Part shown: in pieces, positions 26,149-34,975 of the stretch
Position numbering within the stretch: position 1 is the stretch's first letter
How the letters are laid out: every line of letters begins with the position of its first letter
Origin: Corynebacterium atrinae
GTDB taxonomy: Bacteria > Actinomycetota > Actinomycetes > Mycobacteriales > Mycobacteriaceae
NCBI RefSeq assembly: GCF_030408455.1
Contig: NZ_CP046977.1
Location: forward strand, 2,356,001-2,420,000
Direction of reading: 5' to 3'
Length of the DNA: 64,000 bases
Position numbers and translations under genes: made by a program
Notes under the pieces: generated by a model
Seen by the model: the letters and a program-made list of their open reading frames with translations, nothing else
Told to the model about the DNA's origin: nothing
Database searches by the model: none

Positions 26149-26733
26149 ATGACTGTGCGCCCCATTGTTATCCACGGCGACCCCGTGCTCCATCAGCCGA
26201 CCACGCCTATCGATCCCGCCGACATCGCCTCCGAGGAGATGCAGACACTGATCAAGGACATGTTCGAGACGATGGACGTAGCCAACGGCGTCGGCTTGGC
26301 CGCCAATCAGGTCGGGGTGGGCAAGCGCATGTTCGTCTATAACTGCCCCGACGACGAGGGTGTTATGCACACCGGCTGCGTGATTAATCCGGTGCTGAGC
26401 ACCTCCGCCATCCCGGAGACCATGCCCGCCGACGACGGCAGCGACGACGAAGGGTGCCTCTCCCTGCCGGGCGAGGGCTACCCCACTCCGCGCGCGCAGG
26501 AGGCGACCGTCACCGGACTCGATGCCGAGGGCAACCAGATCACCGTCGACGGAACCGGATTCTTCGCCCGCTGCCTGCAGCACGAGGTCGGCCACCTCGA
26601 CGGATTCGTCTACACCGACGTCCTCATCGGCCGCTACAAGCGCCAGGCCAAAAAGGCCATCAAGGCCAACGGATGGAATCAGGCCGGCCTGACGTGGATG
26701 CCGGGCGTCGACGACGATCCTTTCGGGCACTAA
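26149..26733 (+). CDS. def: Peptide deformylase
   Basis: Removes the formyl group from nascent proteins. All three motifs are intact: [10 protein letters not shown] (about 48-57), EGCLSLPGE with metal ligand Cys103, and QHEVGHLDG with His145, Glu146 and His149. At 194 residues it is a normal type I/II-like actinobacterial enzyme with an insertion (DDGSDD) before motif II. Probably leaderless from ATG 26149. The stop TAA shares its last base with the ATG of the downstream GNAT gene, so the two are coupled. Confidence 0.97.
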   Translation: MTVRPIVIHGDPVLHQPTTPIDPADIASEEMQTLIKDMFETMDVANGVGLAANQVGVGKRMFVYNCPDDEGVMHTGCVINPVLSTSAIPETMPADDGSDDEGCLSLPGEGYPTPRAQEATVTGLDAEGNQITVDGTGFFARCLQHEVGHLDGFVYTDVLIGRYKRQAKKAIKANGWNQAGLTWMPGVDDDPFGH

Positions 26734-27731
26734 TGGGCATCTTCCGCTCCGACGAGGCGCAGGTGGGCGACCGGGTCGTCGTTCGCCGCCAGCTGCCGGA
26801 CACACCCGGCCATCTCAGCGACGTCATCGGCCACGTCCTCAGCGTCGATCCGCTCGTGGTGCGCCCGCAGGCGGTCGGTGGCTTGCCGAGTACGGCGGAG
26901 TCCCTGAAGATCTTGCCGGAGCAGGTGAAGGTGCTGAAGAAGCTCTCCCCGCGTACGATCCGCAACTCCGACATCCGCGCGGTCGAGGTGGCTACCGCGA
27001 AGGCCTTCCCCGGTACCGAGCACACGTGGACCACCAACGGGCAGTGGCTCATGCGCGCCGGCGATGGCATCACGGAACGTTCCAATTCGGCGGTCCCACT
27101 TGGCCCCTCGGCAGGGTTTGAGGCCGTCCCCCTCGATGAGATCACCGCCTTCTATGATCGCCACTACCTGCCCGTTCGCCTGCTCATTCCCGAGCGCATC
27201 GGGGCCCCGGCGGAGAAACTCACCGCCTCCGGCTGGACTTTGGGCCCGGAAATCATAGTCATGACCAGGCCTTTGGCGGAAGTCCCTGAGCCGGAGGCCG
27301 CGCCGGAACTGAGCTTCCTCATCGAAGACCAGCCCGATGACGACTGGCTGGCCCTCTACCACTTCCGCGGCCAGGCCCTGCCCGTCCGCGCGCTCGAGCT
27401 CCTGCGCGAGCAGATCGACGGCCAGATGGGCTTCGGCCGCCTGCTCACCCCCAATGGTGAGACCGTCGCGATCACCCGCGGCACCCTCACGTCCTCGGGC
27501 GACGGAAGCCTCTGGCTTGGTTACTCGGCCGTCGAGGTGGCCGTTGCTTATCGACGCCGCGGCCTCGGCACCCGCCTCGGCATCGAAATGTTGCGTTGGG
27601 GCGCGGCCAACGGCGCTGATCGCGCCTACCTCCAAGTCATCGCCTCCAACACGGCGGGGCGTGCGTTGTACCAGAAACTGGGCTTCGTCGAGCACCATCG
27701 CCACCGCAGCGCGGAGCTAACTCACAGGTAG
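26733..27731 (+). CDS. GNAT acetyltransferase, probable N-acetylglutamate synthase of the corynebacterial type
   Basis: A 332-residue protein with an N-terminal SH3-like/unknown half (VGDRVVVRRQL..., LSDVIGHVLSVDPLVVRP) and a C-terminal GNAT domain. The acetyl-CoA loop is VAYRRRGLGTRLGIEMLRWG (about residues 272-290), followed by AYLQVIASNTAGRALYQKLGF. Gene position between def and xthA and the two-part build match what I recall of C. glutamicum Cg3035, reported as a novel N-acetylglutamate synthase for arginine synthesis. That identification rests on memory of gene order and domain layout. The ATG overlaps the def stop by one base. Confidence 0.75.
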   Translation: MGIFRSDEAQVGDRVVVRRQLPDTPGHLSDVIGHVLSVDPLVVRPQAVGGLPSTAESLKILPEQVKVLKKLSPRTIRNSDIRAVEVATAKAFPGTEHTWTTNGQWLMRAGDGITERSNSAVPLGPSAGFEAVPLDEITAFYDRHYLPVRLLIPERIGAPAEKLTASGWTLGPEIIVMTRPLAEVPEPEAAPELSFLIEDQPDDDWLALYHFRGQALPVRALELLREQIDGQMGFGRLLTPNGETVAITRGTLTSSGDGSLWLGYSAVEVAVAYRRRGLGTRLGIEMLRWGAANGADRAYLQVIASNTAGRALYQKLGFVEHHRHRSAELTHR

Positions 27732-27741
27732 TCTGTACTAC

Positions 27742-28563
27742 ATGCGAATCGTCAATTGGAATGTCAACTCCGTGCGAACCCGCGCGGAGAGGATCGTGGA
27801 GTTCCTTCACCGCCACGATGTTGACATCCTGGCGATGCAGGAAACCAAGTGTTCAGACGACAAGTTCCCCTACCTCGCCTTCGAGGAAGCCGGCTACGAA
27901 GTAGCCCACATGGGCCTGAGCCAATGGAATGGTGTGGCGATTGCTTCGCGGGTGGGGCTGACGGACGTCGATAAGCAATTCCCCGGACAACCCGGATTCG
28001 ACAAAGACCCTGCTCAACCGCAAGCCGTGGAGGCGCGCGCCATCGGTGCGACGTGCAACGGCGTGAAGGTGTGGAGCCTGTACGTCCCCAACGGACGCGA
28101 AATCGCCGACCCACACTACGACTACAAACTCCGCTGGCTCTACAACCTTAAGTTCCATATCGCGGACTCGCTGCGCGCGGACCCCGAGCACAGCGCCGTC
28201 TACCTCGGCGACTTCAACGTCGCCCCCCTCGACGTCGACGTGTGGGACCCCGCCTTCTTCGAAGGAAAAACCCATGTCACCGAGCCGGAACGCCAAGCCT
28301 TCGATGGGCTTATCGACGCCGGTCTCACCGAGGTCACCCGCCCCCTCACCGAGGAGCGTTTCACCTACTGGGACTACAAAAGCCTGCGCTTCCAGAAGGG
28401 CGAAGGCATGCGGATCGACTTCCAGCTGGCCACCCCAACCCTGGCCAGGCAAGCGCGGGCCGGATTCGTAGACATCGAGGAACGCGCTGGCAAGGGCGCC
28501 TCCGACCACGCCCCCGTCGTGGTGGACTACGTCCCTGCTGCCGACTACGACGAGGTCCGCTAG
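27742..28563 (+). CDS. xthA: Exodeoxyribonuclease III
   Basis: AP endonuclease/3'-exonuclease for base-excision repair, 273 residues. The family motifs are clear: MRIVNWNVNSVR (Asn ligand), LAMQETKCSDDKFP (metal Glu), SLYVPNGR, VYLGDFNVAP (catalytic Asp and Asn), RIDFQLAT and SDHAPVVVDY (catalytic His). It starts ten bases after the GNAT gene and its stop abuts the cls start, so def, GNAT, xthA and cls look like one transcript. Confidence 0.96.
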   Translation: MRIVNWNVNSVRTRAERIVEFLHRHDVDILAMQETKCSDDKFPYLAFEEAGYEVAHMGLSQWNGVAIASRVGLTDVDKQFPGQPGFDKDPAQPQAVEARAIGATCNGVKVWSLYVPNGREIADPHYDYKLRWLYNLKFHIADSLRADPEHSAVYLGDFNVAPLDVDVWDPAFFEGKTHVTEPERQAFDGLIDAGLTEVTRPLTEERFTYWDYKSLRFQKGEGMRIDFQLATPTLARQARAGFVDIEERAGKGASDHAPVVVDYVPAADYDEVR

Positions 28564-30057
28564 ATGAACATCGCCTTCGATCTGAGCACTTGGCAGATGA
28601 TCGGCCTGATCATTGACTACTCCATCAAGATCCTCGCCATCGGTTTCGTCCCCGAAGGTCGAAGGCCCAGTTCCTCCACCGCCTGGCTGCTAGCCATTTT
28701 GTTGCTGCCCTTCATCGGGTTGCCGCTCTTCCTCCTCATGGGCTCGCCCTATATCAACCGTCGCCGCCACCGCATCCAGCAGGAAGCGAACGCGATGATC
28801 GAGGACATCCAGGCCGATACCCCCGACTTCCCCCAGTACGTCGACCTGTCCGAGGAAGTGCAATCCGTCGTCCGTCTCAATCGACGCCTGACCAACCTCC
28901 CCGCCGTCGTCGGACACAACGAAGGTTTGCACACCGACTACAACCACACCCTGCGGCAAATGGCCGAGGCCGTGGACACCGCCACCGACCACGTCCACGT
29001 CGAAATCTATATCACCGCCTGGGACGACACGACCGACGTCTTCTTCCGCTCCCTCGAACGCGCGGTGCAGCGCGGAGTAAAAGTCCGGATGCTCTTCGAC
29101 CAGGTCGGATCGTGGAAATACCCCCGCTACCTCTCCCTGGGGAAGCGGCTGAGCGCCATCGGCGTCGAATGGCAACTCATGCTCCCGCTCAAGCCGTGGC
29201 GCGGCCGCTTCCGCCGTCCCGACCTGCGCAATCACCGAAAAATGCTCATTATCGACGACCAGCTCGGCTTCATCGGCTCCACCAACATGATCGAGCGCTA
29301 CTACCGCGTGCGCAAAAAGCAACAGCCCGACCGCCAATGGATCGATGTCATGGCCCAACTCACCGGGCCGATCGTCTCCTCCATGGCCTTCGTCTTCGCT
29401 GTCGACTGGTACTCCGAGACCGGAGAACTCCTCGAAGTCACCCCCCTTGAGCACGAACATGACCAACCCGGCATCGACGACGACCCCGCTTCCAACGTCG
29501 TCCAACTGGTCCCTTCTGGCCCGGGCTACACCACCGAGCCGGTGCTGCGAATGTTCACCTCGATCATCCACCTCGCCCAAAAGCGCCTCGTGCTGTGCTC
29601 CCCCTACTTCATCCCCGATGAATCAGTCCTCGAAGCCGTCACCACCGCCTGCTACCGCGGGGTGCACGTCGACCTGCTGGTATCGGAAAAATCCGACCAA
29701 TTCGTGGTTCACCACGCCCAGTCCTCTTACTACCAAGCCCTTCTCGAAGCTGGCGTCCACATCCATCTCTTCCCCGAGCCCTACGTCCTGCACTCGAAGT
29801 TCATCCTCGCCGACCCGGACGAAGAGGGCGAAGCGCTGGGTACTCTCGGATCCTCCAACATGGACATGCGCAGTTTCGGCCTTAACTACGAGTCGACGCT
29901 CATGATCACCCACGGCGACCTCATCGACGACCTCAACGAGCTCGCCAGCGCCTACCTCGCTGTCTCCCGCCTCCTCACCCTGGAGGATTGGAACCAGCGC
30001 GGCTTCTTCCGCCGCTACATCGACAACGTCATGAAACTGACGTCGGCCCTGCAGTAG
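28564..30057 (+). CDS. cls: Cardiolipin synthase (phospholipase D type)
   Basis: Joins two phosphatidylglycerol molecules. Two N-terminal membrane segments (MIGLIIDYSIKILAIGFVPEGRRPSSSTAWLLAILLLPFIGLPLFLLMG) precede two PLD active-site motifs: NHRKMLIIDDQLGFIGSTN and LHSKFILADPDEEGEALGTLGSSN. The second motif carries a slightly longer acidic insert. At 497 residues it is a normal bacterial Cls. The ATG directly follows the xthA stop. Its 3' end overlaps the convergent transporter gene by 29 bases. Confidence 0.94.
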   Translation: MNIAFDLSTWQMIGLIIDYSIKILAIGFVPEGRRPSSSTAWLLAILLLPFIGLPLFLLMGSPYINRRRHRIQQEANAMIEDIQADTPDFPQYVDLSEEVQSVVRLNRRLTNLPAVVGHNEGLHTDYNHTLRQMAEAVDTATDHVHVEIYITAWDDTTDVFFRSLERAVQRGVKVRMLFDQVGSWKYPRYLSLGKRLSAIGVEWQLMLPLKPWRGRFRRPDLRNHRKMLIIDDQLGFIGSTNMIERYYRVRKKQQPDRQWIDVMAQLTGPIVSSMAFVFAVDWYSETGELLEVTPLEHEHDQPGIDDDPASNVVQLVPSGPGYTTEPVLRMFTSIIHLAQKRLVLCSPYFIPDESVLEAVTTACYRGVHVDLLVSEKSDQFVVHHAQSSYYQALLEAGVHIHLFPEPYVLHSKFILADPDEEGEALGTLGSSNMDMRSFGLNYESTLMITHGDLIDDLNELASAYLAVSRLLTLEDWNQRGFFRRYIDNVMKLTSALQ

Positions 30058-31258
30058 TGTTTCTCCCGGCGTAAACCACCCCGCCGAGGGCAATCAGCGA
30101 ACACACCAGCATGCCAATGGCCATGTTCAGTCCCGGATTTTCCCCCAGCCCCATCAGCGGGCTCATCGAACCGGCAAGACCGAACTGGGCGAACCCCATG
30201 AGAGCAGACGCTGACCCCGCCCGCGCACGCACGAGCCCCGTGCCCAACGCCGTCGAATTGCCCATGATAACGCCGACCTGCGCCACGGAAATAAACAACA
30301 AACCCACGATCAGCGGGGTCAGCGGCTTGAGGGTGACCACCAGCAGAAGCAACGCGCTCGCACTGATGAGAATCGCGAGCGCAATGAAGAGGATGAGCTG
30401 GGTGTTCACGCGGCCGACCAGTCGCCCATTGATGACATTGCCCGCGATGATCCCCCCACCGTTGATGGCGAAGAGCAACGCATACGACTGAGCGCTGAAG
30501 CCCAATTGCTCTTGAAACAAGAACGGGGACGCGGCGATGTAGCAAAACAGCGCCGAGAATCCGAAGGCGAAAGACACCAAGTACCCTCGATAGCCAGCGT
30601 TGCGGATGACGTAGGCGTAGTTGCCCACAATCCCCCGGACCGTAGCCGGGCTGCGCTCCTCCGGCGGCTTGGACTCTCGGATAGCAAATACCACCACGAG
30701 CAACTGTGCCACCGCGATTCCGGCCAGCACGAAGAACAGGCCCCGCCAGCCGATCGGCTCCAACAACAGGCCACCGGCAACCGGGGCGAGGATGGGCGCC
30801 ACCCCCTGGATGGACATGAGCAGTGAGAAAGCGCGGGCTGCCGCCGGGCCTTTAGCCAGATCCGGGATCACGGCACGGGAGAGAACCACGCAGGCGCCCG
30901 ACCCCACGCCCTGCACGAGTCGCGCCACGATGAGAACCGTGATGCTCGGAGCCACCGCCGCGATGATCGCTGCCACCAACGCAACAGCCGCCCCACCCAG
31001 CATGAGCTTGCGCCGGCCAACCGCATCCGAAATAGGCCCGATGATGAGCTGGCCGACGGCCAACCCCGCCAGGAAGCCAGACAGCGTCAACTGCACCATC
31101 GCCGGGGTGGTGCCCAGATCCGCGGCGATCCCCGGCAGTGCGGGCAGGTACATGTCAATGGAGAACGGCGCCGACGCTGACAGCAACGCCAAACTCAGGA
31201 GCAGGGGGACTCCGAGTTGCTGCCTACCCTGATGCGAATGCTCACCGTGCTTTGTCAC
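30029..31258 (-). CDS. Bcr/CflA-family drug efflux transporter (MFS)
   Basis: A 12-helix major facilitator of about 409 residues. The start of the fold (LALLSASAPFSIDMYLPALPGIAADLGTTPAMVQLTLSGFLAGLAVGQLIIGPISDAVGRRKLML) contains the Bcr-type DMYLPALP motif and the loop G..SD..GRR. VQGVGSGACVVLSRAVIPDLA is the drug-exporter motif C region. Members export bicyclomycin, chloramphenicol or cysteine. I take GTG at 31258 as the start, eight bases after AAGGTG; the longer frame to 31327 has no family sequence. It overlaps cls at its 3' end. Confidence 0.88.
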   Translation of the reverse strand: MTKHGEHSHQGRQQLGVPLLLSLALLSASAPFSIDMYLPALPGIAADLGTTPAMVQLTLSGFLAGLAVGQLIIGPISDAVGRRKLMLGGAAVALVAAIIAAVAPSITVLIVARLVQGVGSGACVVLSRAVIPDLAKGPAAARAFSLLMSIQGVAPILAPVAGGLLLEPIGWRGLFFVLAGIAVAQLLVVVFAIRESKPPEERSPATVRGIVGNYAYVIRNAGYRGYLVSFAFGFSALFCYIAASPFLFQEQLGFSAQSYALLFAINGGGIIAGNVINGRLVGRVNTQLILFIALAILISASALLLLVVTLKPLTPLIVGLLFISVAQVGVIMGNSTALGTGLVRARAGSASALMGFAQFGLAGSMSPLMGLGENPGLNMAIGMLVCSLIALGGVVYAGRNTTAGPTSVS

Positions 31259-31356
31259 CCCGCACACCTTAGTCCACTCTGAATTGAGAAACTGCGGTGA
31301 TAGGTTTGATGAGAAATGGCTGAGCAAAACTGGTGGACATGGGCGGGGAGGTTCTG

Positions 31357-32598
31357 GTGACCCCCGAGCAACCGCGCCCGCATTCCCCCACCCTTCCCGG
31401 CACTCATCACTTTGTGAACCCGAGGATGATCCCCGCCGACCGCGACTTCGTCGCCCTATCTAGGCTCGGTGTTTCCGTCCGGTGGTGCGGCGTCATCGCC
31501 ACCATCGCGGTCATGGTTGTCGCGGTTTACCTCATTCTTGACGGCGCGTCCGGTGTCGGCGCCGGCACCGTCGGCCGACTATTCAACCTGGCCACCAACC
31601 CCATCATCGGCCTGCTCATCGGCATCGTGGCCACAGCCGCGCTGCAATCCTCCACGACGGTGACGGCGCTGACCGTGGCCGCGGTGGGCACCGGCGGAGT
31701 CTCCGTCCCCGTCGCTATCCCTATCATCCTGGGCGCCAACATTGGCACCACCATCACTCCCCTGCTGGTGTCCTTCAGTTTCGTTGGTGATCGGAGAAGC
31801 TTCCAGCGGGCCTTTGCCTCCGCCTCCTTGCACAATTGGTTCAACCTCGTGTTTGTCCTGCTGGCCTTCGTTTTGGAACTGCTTTTCCATCCCTTGAGGT
31901 CCTTTAGCACGTGGCTTTCCGAGCTTCTCCTCGGCAAGGGCTCCCAACCCACCACCACTGGAAATTTTGTCCTGGAAGTCATCTCGCCGGTGATTAATCG
32001 GATCGGATTCCGAGGTTGGCTGGGCGAGCTCTTTCCGCCCGGCGTGGCTCCCGTGATCAGCGTCTTGGTTGGCACCGTGACCATTATGGTGAGCATGCGC
32101 GTGCTCAGCTCGCTGCTGGCGACTCTCATGGCCGCGAAGACCCGCACTCTAATGGAACGATCCTCAGGCGCCTCCGACGCGCTGGGCTTGGTATCTGGCG
32201 CCGCGGCAACCGCGCTGACTCAAGCCTCGTCGGTGGTCATCTCTTCTTTGCTCCCCTTCGCCGTCACTCGCTCCCTTCGCCAGCGAGAAATTCTGGCCAT
32301 CACGCTCGGCGCCAATGTCGGGACGACCCTCACGGCACTGTTAACGGCGTTAGCTGTGCCGGGCTCGATGGGTTCTTTCGCCATTCAGGCGGCGTTAGTC
32401 CACGTGGCCTTCAACCTGGGATGCTGCCTGCTCGTGTTCTTCCTCAAGCCGCTGCGCGCCATGTTGTTCTCCTTAGCGGAGTTCTCGGGGCGCATCGCCT
32501 CGGGCGGGTATTCCGTCGCGGCCGGGTTCCTGGCGGTTGGTTATCTGGCGCTGCCGGTGGTGATCATCGTCAGCCATACGATGCTCGGGTCGCGATGA
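31357..32598 (+). CDS. Na/Pi-cotransporter-family (NptA-like) membrane protein
   Basis: A sodium-phosphate cotransporter II relative of 413 residues with two inverted halves. Each half has the family's glutamine-serine loop: ALQSSTTVTALTVAAV in the first and ALTQASSVVISSLLPFA in the second, each followed by a LGANIGTTIT / LGANVGTTLTAL stretch. No C-terminal PhoU domain is fused. Start GTG at 31357 because GGGGAGG precedes it by five bases; an ATG eight codons earlier is possible. Probably phosphate transport, direction not determined. The 89-bp repeat begins 11 bases after the stop. Confidence 0.87.
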   Translation: MTPEQPRPHSPTLPGTHHFVNPRMIPADRDFVALSRLGVSVRWCGVIATIAVMVVAVYLILDGASGVGAGTVGRLFNLATNPIIGLLIGIVATAALQSSTTVTALTVAAVGTGGVSVPVAIPIILGANIGTTITPLLVSFSFVGDRRSFQRAFASASLHNWFNLVFVLLAFVLELLFHPLRSFSTWLSELLLGKGSQPTTTGNFVLEVISPVINRIGFRGWLGELFPPGVAPVISVLVGTVTIMVSMRVLSSLLATLMAAKTRTLMERSSGASDALGLVSGAAATALTQASSVVISSLLPFAVTRSLRQREILAITLGANVGTTLTALLTALAVPGSMGSFAIQAALVHVAFNLGCCLLVFFLKPLRAMLFSLAEFSGRIASGGYSVAAGFLAVGYLALPVVIIVSHTMLGSR

Positions 32599-32609
32599 GG
32601 ACGTCGGGA

Positions 32610-32698
32610 GTGCCAAAATTCTCTAGAATACGAATCGCGTTCAGCCGCGAGCTGGGAAAACGCTAGGTAATACGTTTGATTCTAGAGAATTTTGGCAC
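32610..32698. repeat. 89-bp intergenic element with terminal inverted repeats, copy 2
   Basis: Arms 32610-32629 and 32679-32698 (20 bp, core TGCCAAAATTCTCTAGAAT) enclose 49 bases. The reverse complement of this loop matches the loop of the 16728-16816 copy at about two thirds of positions, including GCGTTT and CCCAG blocks, so the two are true relatives in opposite orientation. It lies between convergent gene ends and may act as a bidirectional terminator. Confidence 0.93.
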
Positions 32699-32707
32699 CC
32701 CGCCCCG

Positions 32708-33469
32708 TCAGGCATCCCGCCGCTGCAAGGCAAACACGCCCAAGACCCAGAGCGCGACGGCCCAGGCGAAGAAATAGACGCCCGAACCGTGGACCCCCCA
32801 TGGCGCATCCTGGAGTGGGATGTCCATGATGAAGGCGTTGAGGTTTTCAAAGGGCAGGAAGCGGGCAATGTCATTGCCCCAATTAGGGATGAGGCGCACG
32901 ATGCCCTCTAACCCCATGAACCACACGAGCATGAGGGCCACGGTGCCGGCCGTTTGGCGAAGAAGCAGCGCCATGCCCTGGGAGAACATGACCACGGCCG
33001 CGGCGGCGGCCGGGTAGGTCCACATGATGAGGAGGGCGGACTCATCCTTGAACGGCTCGAAGAGGGCGGCGGCGGAGGCGGGGGCGAGGGCGTCGGCAAG
33101 CAGGAAGCCAGCGACGATGACCAGGAAGGTCAAGATCGCGGCGATGGCGGCGTAGAGCAGCAGCTTTGCTAGGGCGACGGTCCAGCGTCGGGGCGTGCCC
33201 AGGTACGTCACCGATTGGACTTGGTAGCGGTATTCGGTGGTGATGATCATGATCGCTTGGATCATGAGGACACAGAAGCCCAGCAGATAGGCGGCCGAGG
33301 CGGTTGACGAGGCCCAGATGGTGGGGAACCCGCCGTCGGCTTCCATCGCGGTGTACCCCATGACGCCAGCCCAGCCGACGGACATGAGGACGAAAAGGGC
33401 GGTGGTCCACCAGAAAGAGCGGGTGGTGCGCAGCTTGGTCCATTCGGAAGCAAGGGTGTTGATGAACAT
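32708..33469 (-). CDS. ABC-2 type permease
   Basis: Membrane half of an ABC exporter, 253 residues, six predicted helices. The N-terminus (MFINTLASEWTKLRTTRSFWWTTALFVLMSVG) is the usual start of permeases paired with BcrA-like ATPases, and TTEYRYQVQSVTYLGTPRRWTVALAKLLLY is the typical coupling region. It follows the ATPase gene with a three-base gap. Substrate unknown; relatives serve in peptide-antibiotic resistance or lipid export. Confidence 0.87.
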   Translation of the reverse strand: MFINTLASEWTKLRTTRSFWWTTALFVLMSVGWAGVMGYTAMEADGGFPTIWASSTASAAYLLGFCVLMIQAIMIITTEYRYQVQSVTYLGTPRRWTVALAKLLLYAAIAAILTFLVIVAGFLLADALAPASAAALFEPFKDESALLIMWTYPAAAAAVVMFSQGMALLLRQTAGTVALMLVWFMGLEGIVRLIPNWGNDIARFLPFENLNAFIMDIPLQDAPWGVHGSGVYFFAWAVALWVLGVFALQRRDA

Positions 33470-33472
33470 GTG

Positions 33473-34402
33473 TTACTTGGCCTCCTGGGAGCTGGCCTGG
33501 TACTGAACCGAGTCGTTGGTGGAGTCCATGAAGGCATCCTCCAGGCTGGCTTGGCGCAGCGCCAGCTCGCGGACGGCAAAGCCCTCGGCGAAGGCCAGCG
33601 CGCCGATTTCGTCGGTACTGCGGTTGGGGACCTCGAGGACGGGACGGCCGTCGGGATCAGTCGTGGTGGTGGAAGAAAACCCGAGCTCCGCGAGGCGGGC
33701 GGCGAAGGACTCCTGCCGCTCGGTGCGGACCTGGACGACGGCGGCCGAGTGCTCGCGGATGAACTGGTGGGTGGTGGTATCGGCGACGAGGCGGCCCCGG
33801 CCGATGACGACGAGGCGGTCGGCGGTCAGGGCCATCTCAGAGAGCAAATGCGAGCTAATGAGGATGGTGCGGCCCTCGGCGGCTAGCGCCTTGAGCAGGC
33901 CGCGGACCCAGCGAATTCCTTCCGGGTCGAGGCCGTTGACGGGCTCATCGAGGATGAGGACCCGGGGATCGCCCAGCAAAGCCCCGGCCAGTCCGAGACG
34001 CTGGCCCATACCAAGGGAAAAGCCGCCGGCTTTCTTAGAAGCAACGTCGCTGAGCCCGACGAGGCCGAGCACCTCGTCGACCCGGCGCTTGGGAATACCG
34101 TTGGACTGCGCCATCCACTTCAGGTGGTTGGCCGCGGAGCGGTTGGGATGGACGGCTTTGGCGTCCAGCAAGGCGCCCACCTGCTTGAGGGGGCGGCGAA
34201 AGTCGCGGAAGGGGCGGCCGTCGATAAGCGCGGTGCCGGAGGTGGGGTTGTCCAGCCCCAGGATCATTCGCATGGTGGTGGATTTGCCAGCACCGTTGGG
34301 GCCGAGGAAGCCGGTGACTACCCCGGGTTCGACCGTGAATGTGAGAACATCGACGGCGCGGACCTGGCCATAGTGCTTGGTCAGACCTTCAAGCTGAATC
34401 AT
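33473..34402 (-). CDS. ABC transporter ATP-binding protein (BcrA/CcmA type)
   Basis: The 309-residue ATPase of the exporter. Walker A is GFLGPNGAGKSTTMRMILGL, the signature is FSLGMGQRLGLAGALL, Walker B is RVLILDEPVNGLDPEG, and the H-loop is LISSHLLSE. About 90 residues after the ATPase core form the C-terminal extension seen in DrrA/BcrA-like proteins. The ATG at 34402 is preceded by AAGG eight bases upstream; a GTG three codons earlier sits too close to that site. A copy of the repeated 11-mer encodes ALIDG (34219-34229). Confidence 0.92.
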   Translation of the reverse strand: MIQLEGLTKHYGQVRAVDVLTFTVEPGVVTGFLGPNGAGKSTTMRMILGLDNPTSGTALIDGRPFRDFRRPLKQVGALLDAKAVHPNRSAANHLKWMAQSNGIPKRRVDEVLGLVGLSDVASKKAGGFSLGMGQRLGLAGALLGDPRVLILDEPVNGLDPEGIRWVRGLLKALAAEGRTILISSHLLSEMALTADRLVVIGRGRLVADTTTHQFIREHSAAVVQVRTERQESFAARLAELGFSSTTTTDPDGRPVLEVPNRSTDEIGALAFAEGFAVRELALRQASLEDAFMDSTNDSVQYQASSQEAK

Positions 34403-34424
34403 GGTGTACACCTTGCCATAGGAT

Positions 34425-34946
34425 TCAGGGAGAAAGCCTGTGAATGACCTGTAGAAGCCCCGGGAGTGCGCTTGCGAAGGCGGGCATGAGCGGCAACTCG
34501 TCCAGTGCGCGCAATGGCACCCACCGTAGTTCGAGGGATTCCTCGTTGGGAGTGACCCGCAGCGGCTTGCCCGTCACCGTCCGCGCGATGACGGTGGTGT
34601 AGGTCCATTTGGCACCAGGGGACGGCCCCGCGGTCACCTCGGCGTGCAGCACCTCGACGAGGCTGGGTTCGAGGGAGGTTTCTTCCACAGCCTCGCGCAA
34701 AGCTGCCTCGATGGTGGTTTCGTGGGAATCCCGTGCCCCGCCCGGCAACGCCCAGGTACCACCCTGGTTGGTCCATTGGGCGCGGTGCTGCAAGAGCACC
34801 TGCCGCTGCTCCCCGGAACCAGCCAAGAGCATCAACCCGGCCGCCCCGAAACGGCCCCACACGCGTACTCCTCCGGGGCCGACGGCCCAGCCGTTTCCAT
34901 CACCTTCCATAAAAACGACAATAGACACCTCTCGAGTACATGACAT
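34425..34946 (-). CDS. Nudix hydrolase
   Basis: Cleaves a nucleoside diphosphate linked to another moiety. The Nudix box GGARDSHETTIEAALREAVEETSLEP fits GX5EX7REUXEEXGU except for Ser in place of the final Gly. The preceding strand WALPG is also typical. The start is uncertain: I use ATG 34946 (MSCTREVSIVVFME), but an ATG at 34910 and a frame start at 35009 are open. It diverges from glnX across a very short interval and lies just upstream of the ABC exporter genes on the same strand. Confidence 0.83.
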   Translation of the reverse strand: MSCTREVSIVVFMEGDGNGWAVGPGGVRVWGRFGAAGLMLLAGSGEQRQVLLQHRAQWTNQGGTWALPGGARDSHETTIEAALREAVEETSLEPSLVEVLHAEVTAGPSPGAKWTYTTVIARTVTGKPLRVTPNEESLELRWVPLRALDELPLMPAFASALPGLLQVIHRLSP

Positions 34947-34975
34947 CGGACACAATTCGGGGTTATCATGAGCCA

